A stretch of 12,180 nt of DNA from NCBI GenBank assembly GCA_965232985.1, contig CBDDRC010000048.1:1-12180 (forward strand), given 5' to 3'. This stretch comes from JADFDG01 sp965232985. Its GTDB lineage: Bacteria > Pseudomonadota > Gammaproteobacteria > Pseudomonadales > JADFDG01. Within the stretch, counting starts at the first letter, position 1. Each line of letters starts with the position of its first letter. The notes beneath the pieces are model-generated. The model was not told where the DNA came from. It saw only the letters and a program-made list of their open reading frames with translations, and searched no databases. The position numbers and the translations under genes are program-made. Below, piece by piece: positions 6,129-12,180 of this stretch.

Positions 6129-8567
6129 ATGTTTGAACTATTCTCTAACAATGCCGGCTCATTGTTGAACGGCGCCATTACTAATACCGCTACCAGTGCG
6201 GCGCTCACTCCGGGCACCGGAGGCCGTTTCCCTAGCCCATCTGGCGGGGATTACTTTCGCCTTACGCTCGTTGGTATTTCTGGCGGGGTTGAGACCTCGT
6301 GGGAAATTATTAAAGTCACTGCCCGCAGCGGTGACACGCTGACTATTGAGCGCGGTCAGGAGGGCACAGCGGCGGTCAGTTGGCCGTCTGGCACTCGGAT
6401 TGAACTCAGGCCGACAGCGGGGCAGGCATCCAGGCTTGAAGAAAAAGGGAAAACTGCGGACAGCTACGCAGTCTTGCGCGCGATAAACGGCGCAAGCGGT
6501 CGTGGTGTAATGCTGCTGGGTCGCGCCAGTGTTGGCGACGGCGGCGGGGGTGATTTCATATGGGACTCATCCGACCTTTCCGCCGAGGTCGCAGTTGATG
6601 AGGTGACAGCGGGTCAGGGTAATGGTGGTGTCTACGTCGCCCCCGCATCGGCCCCGACAGGTGCGAGCGGGGCGTGGGTTCGGCAGTATTCGGGGCGTAT
6701 TAACGTCAAATGGTACGGTGCAACGGGCGACGGCGCAACGGACGACTACCCGAGTTTTTCCGCTGTTTCCAAATTTGTTGGGTTCTTGGGCGGCGGTTCT
6801 ATTTATGTCCCCTCTGGTCATTACCGGTTCACGCAGGCGGGCGACAGTTTTCTGATGCGCTCGCATATGGAGTTGTTCGGCGATGGTTATTCCTCGTTTA
6901 TCGATTCAACGGCGAATACCATTTTTATCGACGGCATGAATCCTGACGAATATCCATTGCTGACATGGAGCTTGGGTGCCGCAATTGCGGTCGGGGACAC
7001 CGGCATAACATTGAACGTCGCGGCAAACGCCAATAATTTTACTGTTGGCGACTTGGCCATCCTTCGCTCTGTATCCAGTGATTCAACCGTCCCAGCAGGT
7101 TACGATTTCCCGAGCTTTGTGGAACTGGTGAAAATCAAGTCGGTAAACGGGGGTACGGGTTTTGTCGAATTTGAAGATCCCATCGAGGATGCTGTATTCG
7201 ATCCTGAATTGGCCCTGTCGAATCTCGATCCGGGTGTGGTTGAGGGCATCCATATCCACAATCTTCGCTTGAGAGCCGCCTACACGAGTGCGTCCTCCCC
7301 GCTGAGATTCCATGGGGGCATTTACAGATCGAAAGTGCATGATCTTTGGACTGAGGGTAGCCACTGCCTGCTGGCCAACGGTGTGACAAAGAGCGAGATA
7401 TACTCTATAAACAGCATCATCCACGCAACAGCCGGCATCCTGTGTCGCATCGTAGAGCTCAAAAGCGGATCGTATCGCTCAGAGGTACACGATATCAATT
7501 GTGTGATCCTCAACGAGGATGGGAACACCACTAAAAGCACTCCGATAGATGTTGGTGAGCGTAGCAGGGATATAACTGTCAGGGATATAAAGTGCTACGC
7601 GCCAAATGTAGACTTTTTGGCGTGCGTTAGTATTGCCGGTGCCACCAGGGTCAAACACAAAAATATAAGTGTGGTGGCCAGGAACGCGGGGTATGGGTTA
7701 AATGTCTGGAGTGCGGATAACGAAACCGGCACATACAAGAATGACTTTGATAGCGACATCGAGAACATCCGTATAAGGGTTCTCGGGATGTTCACTGTTG
7801 GCATTTCAGTAACAGACCAAAACGCAGGCACCCACACATTGAATGTGCGTTCGCTTCACATTGACGGGGTGAACGGTGACGCCTATTCGGAAGGGGTAAC
7901 TCCGCTAGGTATGGTTTTCAGCAACCAGGTGGCGGACATTGAGTTTCACGACATCAAGGTCGACGGCCCGGTCAAAGCGCTTTACGCGGGTACCGATGTG
8001 CGTATCTACGACAGTAAGATAGGTTGGTACCAAACCAAAGAGGCACGGGGCAGGGTCCGCTTTTACAACTGCGAGTTTACTGGCGTAGCCCCTCCACGGA
8101 ATGCCATGTTCGGCCATTCAATCGTCGTCAGCACCACGACACCCAACAATGTTGTCCAATCATTGGTTTTGCCGCAGGACTTGCCCTACAGGGTCGGCGA
8201 CAGAATCCGCGTCAAGGTTTATGCGAGCATCCCCAGTGGGCGGGCGGCGCCGGTGCATCTTGCACTTGCAACGCAGGCCGGCGTGCTGTATCAGCAGGAC
8301 TGGCCTACCGCAAACAACGGAGCGGCAGTGATCGAGGGTGATATTGTCATTACTGCTGACTCGCTAGCGAGCGTTCAATACCGGGCCATGTTGCACGCGA
8401 TCAACAAAGGCGTCGCGGAGGGTAGCACCACGTTGCAGACGGGCGTGAATACCACCACCACTGATATTGTTGGGCAAGTTCGAGCGTGGGTGGATAACGG
8501 CGCGGACTCCTTAACAATTATCCGCACTGAGCTTCAGTTCGTCCCGTTTGACCAGGGCCTTTCTTGA
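6129..8567 (+). CDS. Tailspike protein with parallel beta-helix (pectate-lyase-like fold)
   Basis: This 812-residue protein is a probable receptor-binding and possibly polysaccharide-degrading tailspike. Residues 1-100 look like a virion-anchoring domain found at the start of various phage fibres (FPSPSGGDYFRLTL, IIKVTARSGDTLTIERGQEGT). A linker of about 90 residues is rich in Gly. The beta-helix entry motif INVKWYGATGDGATDDYPSF lies at 191-210, typical of the pectate lyase 3-like fold. A long strand-turn-strand region follows to about residue 660, with recurring short patterns such as IHNLRLR and VRDIKCY. Residues about 665-812 form a strand-rich end domain, possibly a trimerising jelly roll. 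No catalytic residues can be named from sequence alone. Some lines of its middle part are only 43-50% GC by hand count, lower than neighbours at 53-63%, which suggests separate origin. Confidence 0.85.
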   Translation: MFELFSNNAGSLLNGAITNTATSAALTPGTGGRFPSPSGGDYFRLTLVGISGGVETSWEIIKVTARSGDTLTIERGQEGTAAVSWPSGTRIELRPTAGQASRLEEKGKTADSYAVLRAINGASGRGVMLLGRASVGDGGGGDFIWDSSDLSAEVAVDEVTAGQGNGGVYVAPASAPTGASGAWVRQYSGRINVKWYGATGDGATDDYPSFSAVSKFVGFLGGGSIYVPSGHYRFTQAGDSFLMRSHMELFGDGYSSFIDSTANTIFIDGMNPDEYPLLTWSLGAAIAVGDTGITLNVAANANNFTVGDLAILRSVSSDSTVPAGYDFPSFVELVKIKSVNGGTGFVEFEDPIEDAVFDPELALSNLDPGVVEGIHIHNLRLRAAYTSASSPLRFHGGIYRSKVHDLWTEGSHCLLANGVTKSEIYSINSIIHATAGILCRIVELKSGSYRSEVHDINCVILNEDGNTTKSTPIDVGERSRDITVRDIKCYAPNVDFLACVSIAGATRVKHKNISVVARNAGYGLNVWSADNETGTYKNDFDSDIENIRIRVLGMFTVGISVTDQNAGTHTLNVRSLHIDGVNGDAYSEGVTPLGMVFSNQVADIEFHDIKVDGPVKALYAGTDVRIYDSKIGWYQTKEARGRVRFYNCEFTGVAPPRNAMFGHSIVVSTTTPNNVVQSLVLPQDLPYRVGDRIRVKVYASIPSGRAAPVHLALATQAGVLYQQDWPTANNGAAVIEGDIVITADSLASVQYRAMLHAINKGVAEGSTTLQTGVNTTTTDIVGQVRAWVDNGADSLTIIRTELQFVPFDQGLS

Positions 8568-9076
8568 TGGCGGATCTGATAACGCTGGGAGAACTGTCGG
8601 GTAATACAACCCTGACACGCAGTGACACTGTCACAACCCTTGTGCCTGAAGGCACGCTGGAGGGCAAAACAACCCTGAACGGCATAGCCACCGATGACGA
8701 TCTGCCAGGTCTGCTGTCTGGTTGGGGCCGTGAGTGGGGTAGATCATGGGGGGGCGTTCCTGGCGGCACGCTGACTGTCACATGGACAAAGGAGTCCGGC
8801 CCCGGAGCAGTGACATTTTCCAACAGCGCGGCGGCGGTTACAGAGGCAACATTCAGCGCACCGGGGACCTACGTTTTACGGCTCACGGCGGATGATGGCG
8901 AATTGAGCACGTTCGATACCGTGACGGTGAAAGTTAACCCGCCGCCTACTTTGCCACCGCCTGATCCAGGGCCGGGTCCAGGACCTGATCCAGGGGCGGG
9001 TCCAGGACCGGGTCCAGATGAAGAACCAGAAGTGGAATTTGATTACCTGTCGTTGATAACGCAGGAACACAAGTAA
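8567..9076 (+). CDS. Small PKD-domain protein with proline/glycine tail, remnant partner of the upstream PKD protein
   Basis: This 169-residue protein starts at ATG 8567, which overlaps the tailspike TGA; a TTG three bases earlier is in frame but has no advantage. Residues 3-24 (LITLGELSGNTTLTR and following) resemble the GxLxGN repeats at the end of the 873-residue protein. Residues 35-123 match a PKD domain that lacks its first strand: TTLNGIATDDDLP, VTWTKESGPG, FSNS, LRLTADDG. A Trp/Gly-rich stretch (GWGREWGRSWGG) of about 17 residues is inserted in one loop. The C-terminus is a Pro/Gly/Asp linker with a 24-base tandem repeat, then an acidic EEPEVEFDYL end. It may be an independent small virion protein or the displaced C-terminus of the upstream gene. 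The next gene begins right after its TAA. Confidence 0.75.
   Translation: MADLITLGELSGNTTLTRSDTVTTLVPEGTLEGKTTLNGIATDDDLPGLLSGWGREWGRSWGGVPGGTLTVTWTKESGPGAVTFSNSAAAVTEATFSAPGTYVLRLTADDGELSTFDTVTVKVNPPPTLPPPDPGPGPGPDPGAGPGPGPDEEPEVEFDYLSLITQEHK
8669..8935 (+). other. PKD domain lacking its first strand
   Basis: These 89 residues align with PKD domains 1 and 2 from their GTVTDDGLP strand to the end, after removing a 17-residue Trp/Gly insert. Adding the 18 residues at 5775-5828 gives 90 residues, against 91 and 92 for the intact domains. Confidence 0.72.
8960..9007 (+). repeat. 24-base tandem repeat encoding DPGPGPGP-type linker
   Basis: Two adjacent 24-base units (8960-8983, 8984-9007) differ by one base and encode PDPGPGPG and PDPGAGPG. 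A partial third unit follows. This is a flexible linker near the end of the small PKD protein and a likely site of length change. Confidence 0.8.
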
Positions 9077-9604
9077 ATGAAGCCAAAATTTCTTGCCACC
9101 GTCGCGGCATCGATCGCGCCGTTCACAGAAATACAGGCGGCGATGCGTAAATTCAAACAGGACTTCGACGTTGATATCGCCGTGGGCGCGCAGCTCGATA
9201 CTGTGGGGATTTGGGTCGGCGTCAATCGCACGCTTGGCATACCGATCACCGGGACGTACTTCACCTGGGGCGGCACCAAAGCCGAGGGCTGGGGCAGCGG
9301 AAAGTGGAAAGGACTTGGCGATGCATCGTTTGGATTCACAACGCTACCGGACAGCCTCTACCGATCGCTGATCAAGGCCAAAATCCTGGCCAATAATTGG
9401 CGCGGCGATATACCCGGCGCCTATGCGATAATCAACGCGGCGATGCAGGTAGACGGGGCTGTCAATATCATTGATAACCAGAACATGACGATGACCGTGC
9501 GCATTCAGGCTGGAATTCTGCCGGCGTCAAAACAGGCGATGATTACGCAAGGAATATTGCCGATCAAACCGGTCGGCGTCACCGCGATCTACGAGGTGCT
9601 CTAG
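9077..9604 (+). CDS. DUF2612 family baseplate protein
   Basis: This 175-residue protein shows the hallmarks of DUF2612: an early LDTVGIWVGVNR, then TYFTWGGTKAEGWGSGKWKG (residues about 60-79), then LPDSLYRSLIKAKILANNWRGD (about 91-112), and a final strand-helix part. DUF2612 proteins are baseplate components of contractile-tail phages and normally follow the J-like wedge gene directly. Here 5.57 kb of adhesin-like genes intervene. It starts at ATG 9077 directly after the previous TAA, with AGGA at 9063-9066, and ends at TAG 9602-9604. It is likely an outer wedge or fibre-attachment protein; the exact role is inferred. Confidence 0.88.
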   Translation: MKPKFLATVAASIAPFTEIQAAMRKFKQDFDVDIAVGAQLDTVGIWVGVNRTLGIPITGTYFTWGGTKAEGWGSGKWKGLGDASFGFTTLPDSLYRSLIKAKILANNWRGDIPGAYAIINAAMQVDGAVNIIDNQNMTMTVRIQAGILPASKQAMITQGILPIKPVGVTAIYEVL

Positions 9605-9605
9605 A

Positions 9606-10124
9606 GTGGCAACAAACGAAATACTCCCATTTGCCGAGAGCGCGAGCGCACCGAACCTGCTCACGCAGGCGCAATACGCTGATGATCCCGAGCGGCTTTC
9701 GGGTAACCTGCCGGATATTGCGCGGCAGGAGCTGGCCAACAAGGTTTGGAAACAGGCCGCCGCGGTCTGCGCCGGGTTCGGCGAGTTTTTGAAAAACAGC
9801 CAGAGTGCCAACATTACCGACACCCTCACCCCCGCACAGTTCGCGGCCATCGTATTGGCCGCCATCGGCGGCGGCATCCAGAACGGATCGTACAACACAG
9901 CGATTGCAGGCGGCACGGCGGATGCCATCACCGCGACCTATGTCCCTGCCGTTACCACGTTGGTGGCTGGGCTCACGCTGCTGGTGCGTGCATCATCGGT
10001 AAACACAACGACAACGCCAACGTTTGCGCCCAATGGGCAGTCGGCAAAACCAATTGTGAAGGGCGCTAATTTTCCACTGGCTCTTGGCGATATCGCCGGC
10101 GCCGGCCACTGGCTCGAATTTTAG
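9606..10124 (+). CDS. Tail fibre protein, N-terminal part ending at an in-frame amber codon
   Basis: This 172-residue product is the N-terminal half of what looks like a 338-residue tail fibre. It opens with NEILPFAESASAPNLLTQAQY, a pattern common at the start of phage tail fibres, and continues with a helical part (WKQAAAVCAGFGEFL) and a strand-rich part ending GDIAGAGHWLEF. GTG 9606 is preceded by GAGG at 9593-9596. The frame is closed by TAG 10122-10124, but the next codons (YDATLAKWVLINPA) are the natural continuation of such fibres. I therefore regard this as the 5' part of an interrupted gene. Without readthrough the product would lack the distal domain and probably could not bind a receptor. 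Confidence 0.75.
   Translation: MATNEILPFAESASAPNLLTQAQYADDPERLSGNLPDIARQELANKVWKQAAAVCAGFGEFLKNSQSANITDTLTPAQFAAIVLAAIGGGIQNGSYNTAIAGGTADAITATYVPAVTTLVAGLTLLVRASSVNTTTTPTFAPNGQSAKPIVKGANFPLALGDIAGAGHWLEF
10122..10124 (+). other. In-frame amber codon interrupting the tail fibre gene
   Basis: TAG stands between GHWLEF and YDATLAKWV in one continuous frame from 9606 to 10622. Fibres of this type often have Gln or another residue at this place before YDA; CAG to TAG is a single base change. TAG also ends the genes at 2342-2344 and 9602-9604, so amber is a normal stop in this genome. A point mutation, suppression or sequencing error are all possible. Confidence 0.8.
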
Positions 10125-10148
10125 TATGACGCAACGCTCGCAAAATGG

Positions 10149-10622
10149 GTGCTGATAAACCCGGCAAAGGGCGTCATTGCCCCGCCGCTGGCGTCAGAAA
10201 CTGTGCAGGGTGTCATCGAGCTGGCAACGCCTGTCGAGGTGTCAGGCGCCACAGATCCGACGCGCGCGGTAACGTCAGCATCGCTGCTAAAATCTCCGGC
10301 CGTTTTCAAGGCGGTGGCAATTCTGAACACTGACCCGCCGGGCGGCGGCGTTACGATCACAGATCAATACAATGTCGCGAGCGTTCAAAAAATAGGACCT
10401 GGGCACTATCGTATCAATTTCGCCAACGCGCTGCCCAATGCGTTATACGGCGTGACAGGCTCGGCAACGGGCGGAAACTACACGTTCGCCGCTGTCGTGG
10501 TCACGGCATCCGCTGGCGGGAATTACCTGCAGAAAACGACGACCGCCGTGCAGGTTTATGTGTTGTCGCTGGCAAACGGTGTCGGCGTCGATGTCGGCGA
10601 AGCGAACATACTTATATTCTGA
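10149..10622 (+). CDS. Tail fibre protein, C-terminal part separated by the amber codon
   Basis: The frame is open from 10125 directly after the amber codon. The first usable start inside it is GTG 10149, which has no visible ribosome-binding site, so separate translation is doubtful and 10125-10622 is better seen as the 3' half of the gene at 9606. The region 10179-10289 encodes APPLASETVQGVIELATP and DPTRAVTSASLL, matching the phage tail fibre repeat pattern (Phage_fiber_2-like: 'aSettxGvvelAT..e...gtD..rAVTp..L'). The last 110 residues are strand-rich, with Gly/Thr/Ala, and end in ANILIF, suitable for a fibre tip. Whether it is expressed depends on readthrough of TAG 10122. Confidence 0.65.
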   Translation: MLINPAKGVIAPPLASETVQGVIELATPVEVSGATDPTRAVTSASLLKSPAVFKAVAILNTDPPGGGVTITDQYNVASVQKIGPGHYRINFANALPNALYGVTGSATGGNYTFAAVVVTASAGGNYLQKTTTAVQVYVLSLANGVGVDVGEANILIF

Positions 10623-10635
10623 ATTCTGATTTTCT

Positions 10636-10642
10636 GAGGGGG
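10636..10642 (+). promoter_or_regulatory. Strong ribosome-binding site before TTG 10648
   Basis: GAGGGGG lies 5 bases before TTG 10648, in the largest gap of the window (25 bases). It is the best purine-rich site here and decides the TTG start of the DUF2793-like gene. Confidence 0.6.
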
Positions 10643-10647
10643 TTGAA

Positions 10648-11757
10648 TTGCCCAGCATCACAGAACCACGCAGCGGCATACAGTACGGGTGGGCGCTCGA
10701 CGAGGACGGGTGGAACGTCGGGATGGACGCCAACCTGCTGTCGATCGGCAGGTTCGCCTATCACCTGTCGGTCAAGTCGCGCTCGCTGACTGCCCCGCCG
10801 GGCAGCCCGACAAGCGGAGACACCTATATCCCCGCGGCCAGCGCGACAGGCCCGTGGGCGGGAAAGGCCGGCCAAGTCGCGGTTTATACCCCAGCGGGCT
10901 ACGTGTTCGGCGTCCCGCGGCGCGGGTGGACTGCGGTGATAGAGGATGAAGGCCCCGCGGGTGTAGGGCAATTGGTAGTCTACACGGCAACCAATACGTG
11001 GGCGGTGCTGAACGCCGCCACTGCCACTGCGCTGATTGCAAAAGACGAAGGGGTTACCCTTACATCGTCGACCAATACGCTCAATTTCACCGGCGCCGGC
11101 GTCACCGCCACAAACTCTGGTGGCGTGGTGACCGTCAATGTCCCCGCCGTCGCCAATCTGTACGCCTACACCGGCAACTGGACCGGCAAACCGGCGGCCG
11201 GCACATTCGGCAGGCAGGCGCTGATAAACGATTACGGCGCCAACGGTTACAGCATTTGGCAGGACAATGTAACCAGATGGACGCGCGATGCACCGCTTCG
11301 GATATACCAGAACGGCAACCTCAACGCGTCGGTGACGGGCACCACGGAAACACTGATGCAGGCGATCCCGGTAAAGGGCGGCTCGCTGGGCCTGAATGGT
11401 GAGGCGGTAATAAAGCTGGCTCTAGAGTTTTCTGCCACTGCCAGCATAAAAACCGTTTGGGTGAGAATAGGCCCCGGCGCGTTTTCGGCATCACATCCGC
11501 ACATTTGGGTGCATAACAGCGGCACAGGATCGAACGCCTCTGCCTCGGGAGTGTGTGGTTTTGTGAACAGGAACTCGGAGAGCGTACAGAAGGGAACCGT
11601 CACGTCGTACAATTGGGGTTATGGCACCACGACTATCGCACTGGAAACCGCTGCGATCAACACAGCGGCCGACTTCAATATTTTCATATCCGGCTACACC
11701 AACGGCTCTGGCTCATTAACGTTGCTCGAGGCATCTGTGGATATCATTCCGAAATGA
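10648..11757 (+). CDS. DUF2793-like phage tail/fibre protein
   Basis: This 369-residue protein begins PSITEPRSGIQYGW followed by GWNVGMDANLL, the N-terminal pattern that marks DUF2793 phage proteins. Next come SGDTYIPAASATGPWAGKAGQVAVY and GWTAVIEDE, also typical of that domain (to about residue 120). Residues about 130-168 form a short module (DEGVTL, then FTGAGVTAT, then VTVNVPA) that recurs in the next gene. The remaining 200 residues are strand-rich, with Trp and Thr, and may form the receptor-binding end. The TTG start is supported by GAGGGGG at 10636-10642. The TGA overlaps the next ATG (ATGA). The role is inferred to be host recognition or fibre attachment; no enzyme motif is seen. Confidence 0.8.
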   Translation: MPSITEPRSGIQYGWALDEDGWNVGMDANLLSIGRFAYHLSVKSRSLTAPPGSPTSGDTYIPAASATGPWAGKAGQVAVYTPAGYVFGVPRRGWTAVIEDEGPAGVGQLVVYTATNTWAVLNAATATALIAKDEGVTLTSSTNTLNFTGAGVTATNSGGVVTVNVPAVANLYAYTGNWTGKPAAGTFGRQALINDYGANGYSIWQDNVTRWTRDAPLRIYQNGNLNASVTGTTETLMQAIPVKGGSLGLNGEAVIKLALEFSATASIKTVWVRIGPGAFSASHPHIWVHNSGTGSNASASGVCGFVNRNSESVQKGTVTSYNWGYGTTTIALETAAINTAADFNIFISGYTNGSGSLTLLEASVDIIPK

Positions 11758-12180
11758 GCCGCCGACTGATAGGCACGCTCACCGATCCCAGCGGTACGCC
11801 GCTTGCGGGCTGGACGCTCGCGATAGACGCGCTGCGGAATCTCACCCCATCAGTCCCAATCGGCGCGCGCGAGTCGGTGGTGCTCGACGCGGCCGGAGCC
11901 TATGACGTTGTTATCGATGACGGCCTGTATATGGCCCTGCTGTATTTCCCCAGCAGCCAAAATCCGCGCCGGCTGGGATCGTTGCTGGTAGAGCCTGGCA
12001 GTGATGTCGATATCCTCACCCTGATCGAATTGTATACCCCGCCGGGATCATCTGGAACTGTCGGCCTGTCGTTGGCGGTTGCCGACGAAGGCGTGCAGCT
12101 AACCGGCTCAGCGGCCAGCCTGAAATTTACCGGCGCGGGCGTGACGGCAACGGCTGTTGGCGGCGCGGTGACTGTCGATG
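11041..12180 (+). repeat. Shared ~35-residue GAGVTAT module in two adjacent genes (11041-11150 and 12081-12180)
   Basis: The DUF2793-like protein and the following fibre-like protein both contain (A/V)xDEGVxLT, then a strand with NFTGAGVTAT or KFTGAGVTAT, then GG(V/A)VTV. The second copy runs into the window edge. Such modules occur in many phage fibres as connectors. Here they mark homology or recombination between neighbouring fibre genes. Confidence 0.7.
11754..12180 (+). CDS. Tail fibre-like protein, N-terminal part (runs off the window)
   Basis: ATG 11754 overlaps the preceding stop (ATGA) and the frame stays open to the end of the window (142 codons). Residues 4-95 look like a transthyretin/prealbumin-type sandwich as found in prophage tail fibre N-terminal domains (PF08400-like): IGTLTDPSGTPLAGWTLAIDA, then AAGAYDVVIDDGLYMALL, then a strand with GSLLVEPGSDVDI and LIELY. 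After a PPGSSGT linker, residues about 110-142 repeat the module of the previous gene (DEGVQL, FTGAGVTAT, AVTVD). The protein is probably another fibre subunit anchored by its N-terminus to the baseplate; its distal part is not visible. Confidence 0.7.
   Translation, partial: MSRRLIGTLTDPSGTPLAGWTLAIDALRNLTPSVPIGARESVVLDAAGAYDVVIDDGLYMALLYFPSSQNPRRLGSLLVEPGSDVDILTLIELYTPPGSSGTVGLSLAVADEGVQLTGSAASLKFTGAGVTATAVGGAVTVD

Noticed and set aside
3507..9076. Diversity-generating retroelement acting on the adhesin genes
   Set aside because: No reverse transcriptase and no template/variable repeat pair with adenine-specific differences is present. The repeats seen are ordinary tandem or domain repeats.
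10095..10106. Perfect palindrome GCCGGCGCCGGC shortly before the amber codon, as a possible hairpin or recombination site
   Set aside because: It is explained by coding for Ala-Gly-Ala-Gly in GC-rich DNA, and a similar run occurs near 11091. No loop or T-run suggests a terminator.
10122..10124. Genome-wide reassignment of TAG to glutamine, as in some phages
   Set aside because: TAG acts as a normal stop at 2342-2344 and 9602-9604, each followed at once by a start with a ribosome-binding site, so general recoding is unlikely.
10126..10155. ATG directly after the amber codon as a restart site
   Set aside because: ATG 10126 is in another frame and meets a stop after nine codons; it cannot express the fibre C-terminus.
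10617..10637. Three copies of TTCTGA in the short gap before 10648
   Set aside because: Short and irregularly spaced, overlapping a stop codon and a ribosome-binding site; chance is sufficient.
1..12180. tRNA genes, CRISPR arrays, insertion sequences, integrase or attachment sites
   Set aside because: Coding sequence fills the window with gaps of at most 25 bases, and no such structures or genes were seen.

Overview
The window is a compact, single-strand stretch of late structural genes from a phage or prophage with a contractile tail. Its host is most likely a Gram-negative bacterium, probably a beta- or gammaproteobacterium, judging from the moderately high GC content and the gene families. 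Every gene lies on the + strand. Neighbours overlap by 1-4 bases, abut, or are separated by at most 25 bases, so the block reads as one translationally coupled operon. I see no RNA gene, integrase, attachment site, promoter or terminator.

Bases 1-3510 hold the core of a 'simple' baseplate. In order they are the end of an unidentified protein, a small plug protein (DUF6983-type), a hub protein, a Gp138-type piercing spike with an HxH tip, a gp25-like wedge protein and a baseplate J-like wedge protein. The DUF2612-type baseplate protein that in my experience of such phages usually follows the J gene directly is displaced to 9077-9604.

Bases 3507-9076 lie between these two baseplate genes and look like an accessory receptor-binding block. 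It comprises an 873-residue protein built of two large Trp-rich repeats alternating with PKD/Ig-like domains, an 812-residue beta-helix tailspike, and a 169-residue PKD protein. The third PKD domain of the first protein stops after one strand. The missing remainder is in the 169-residue protein on the other side of the tailspike. Related GxLxGNxTLT-type repeats border the tailspike on both sides. The simplest reading is that a tailspike cassette was inserted into an ancestral PKD domain.

Bases 9606-12180 carry further tail-fibre genes. The first is a fibre gene interrupted by an in-frame amber codon. It is followed by a DUF2793-type protein and the start of a protein resembling prophage tail-fibre N-terminal domains. 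The last two share a short GAGVTAT module. The window therefore encodes up to five candidate adhesion proteins on one baseplate, which suggests a locus under strong pressure to change host recognition.
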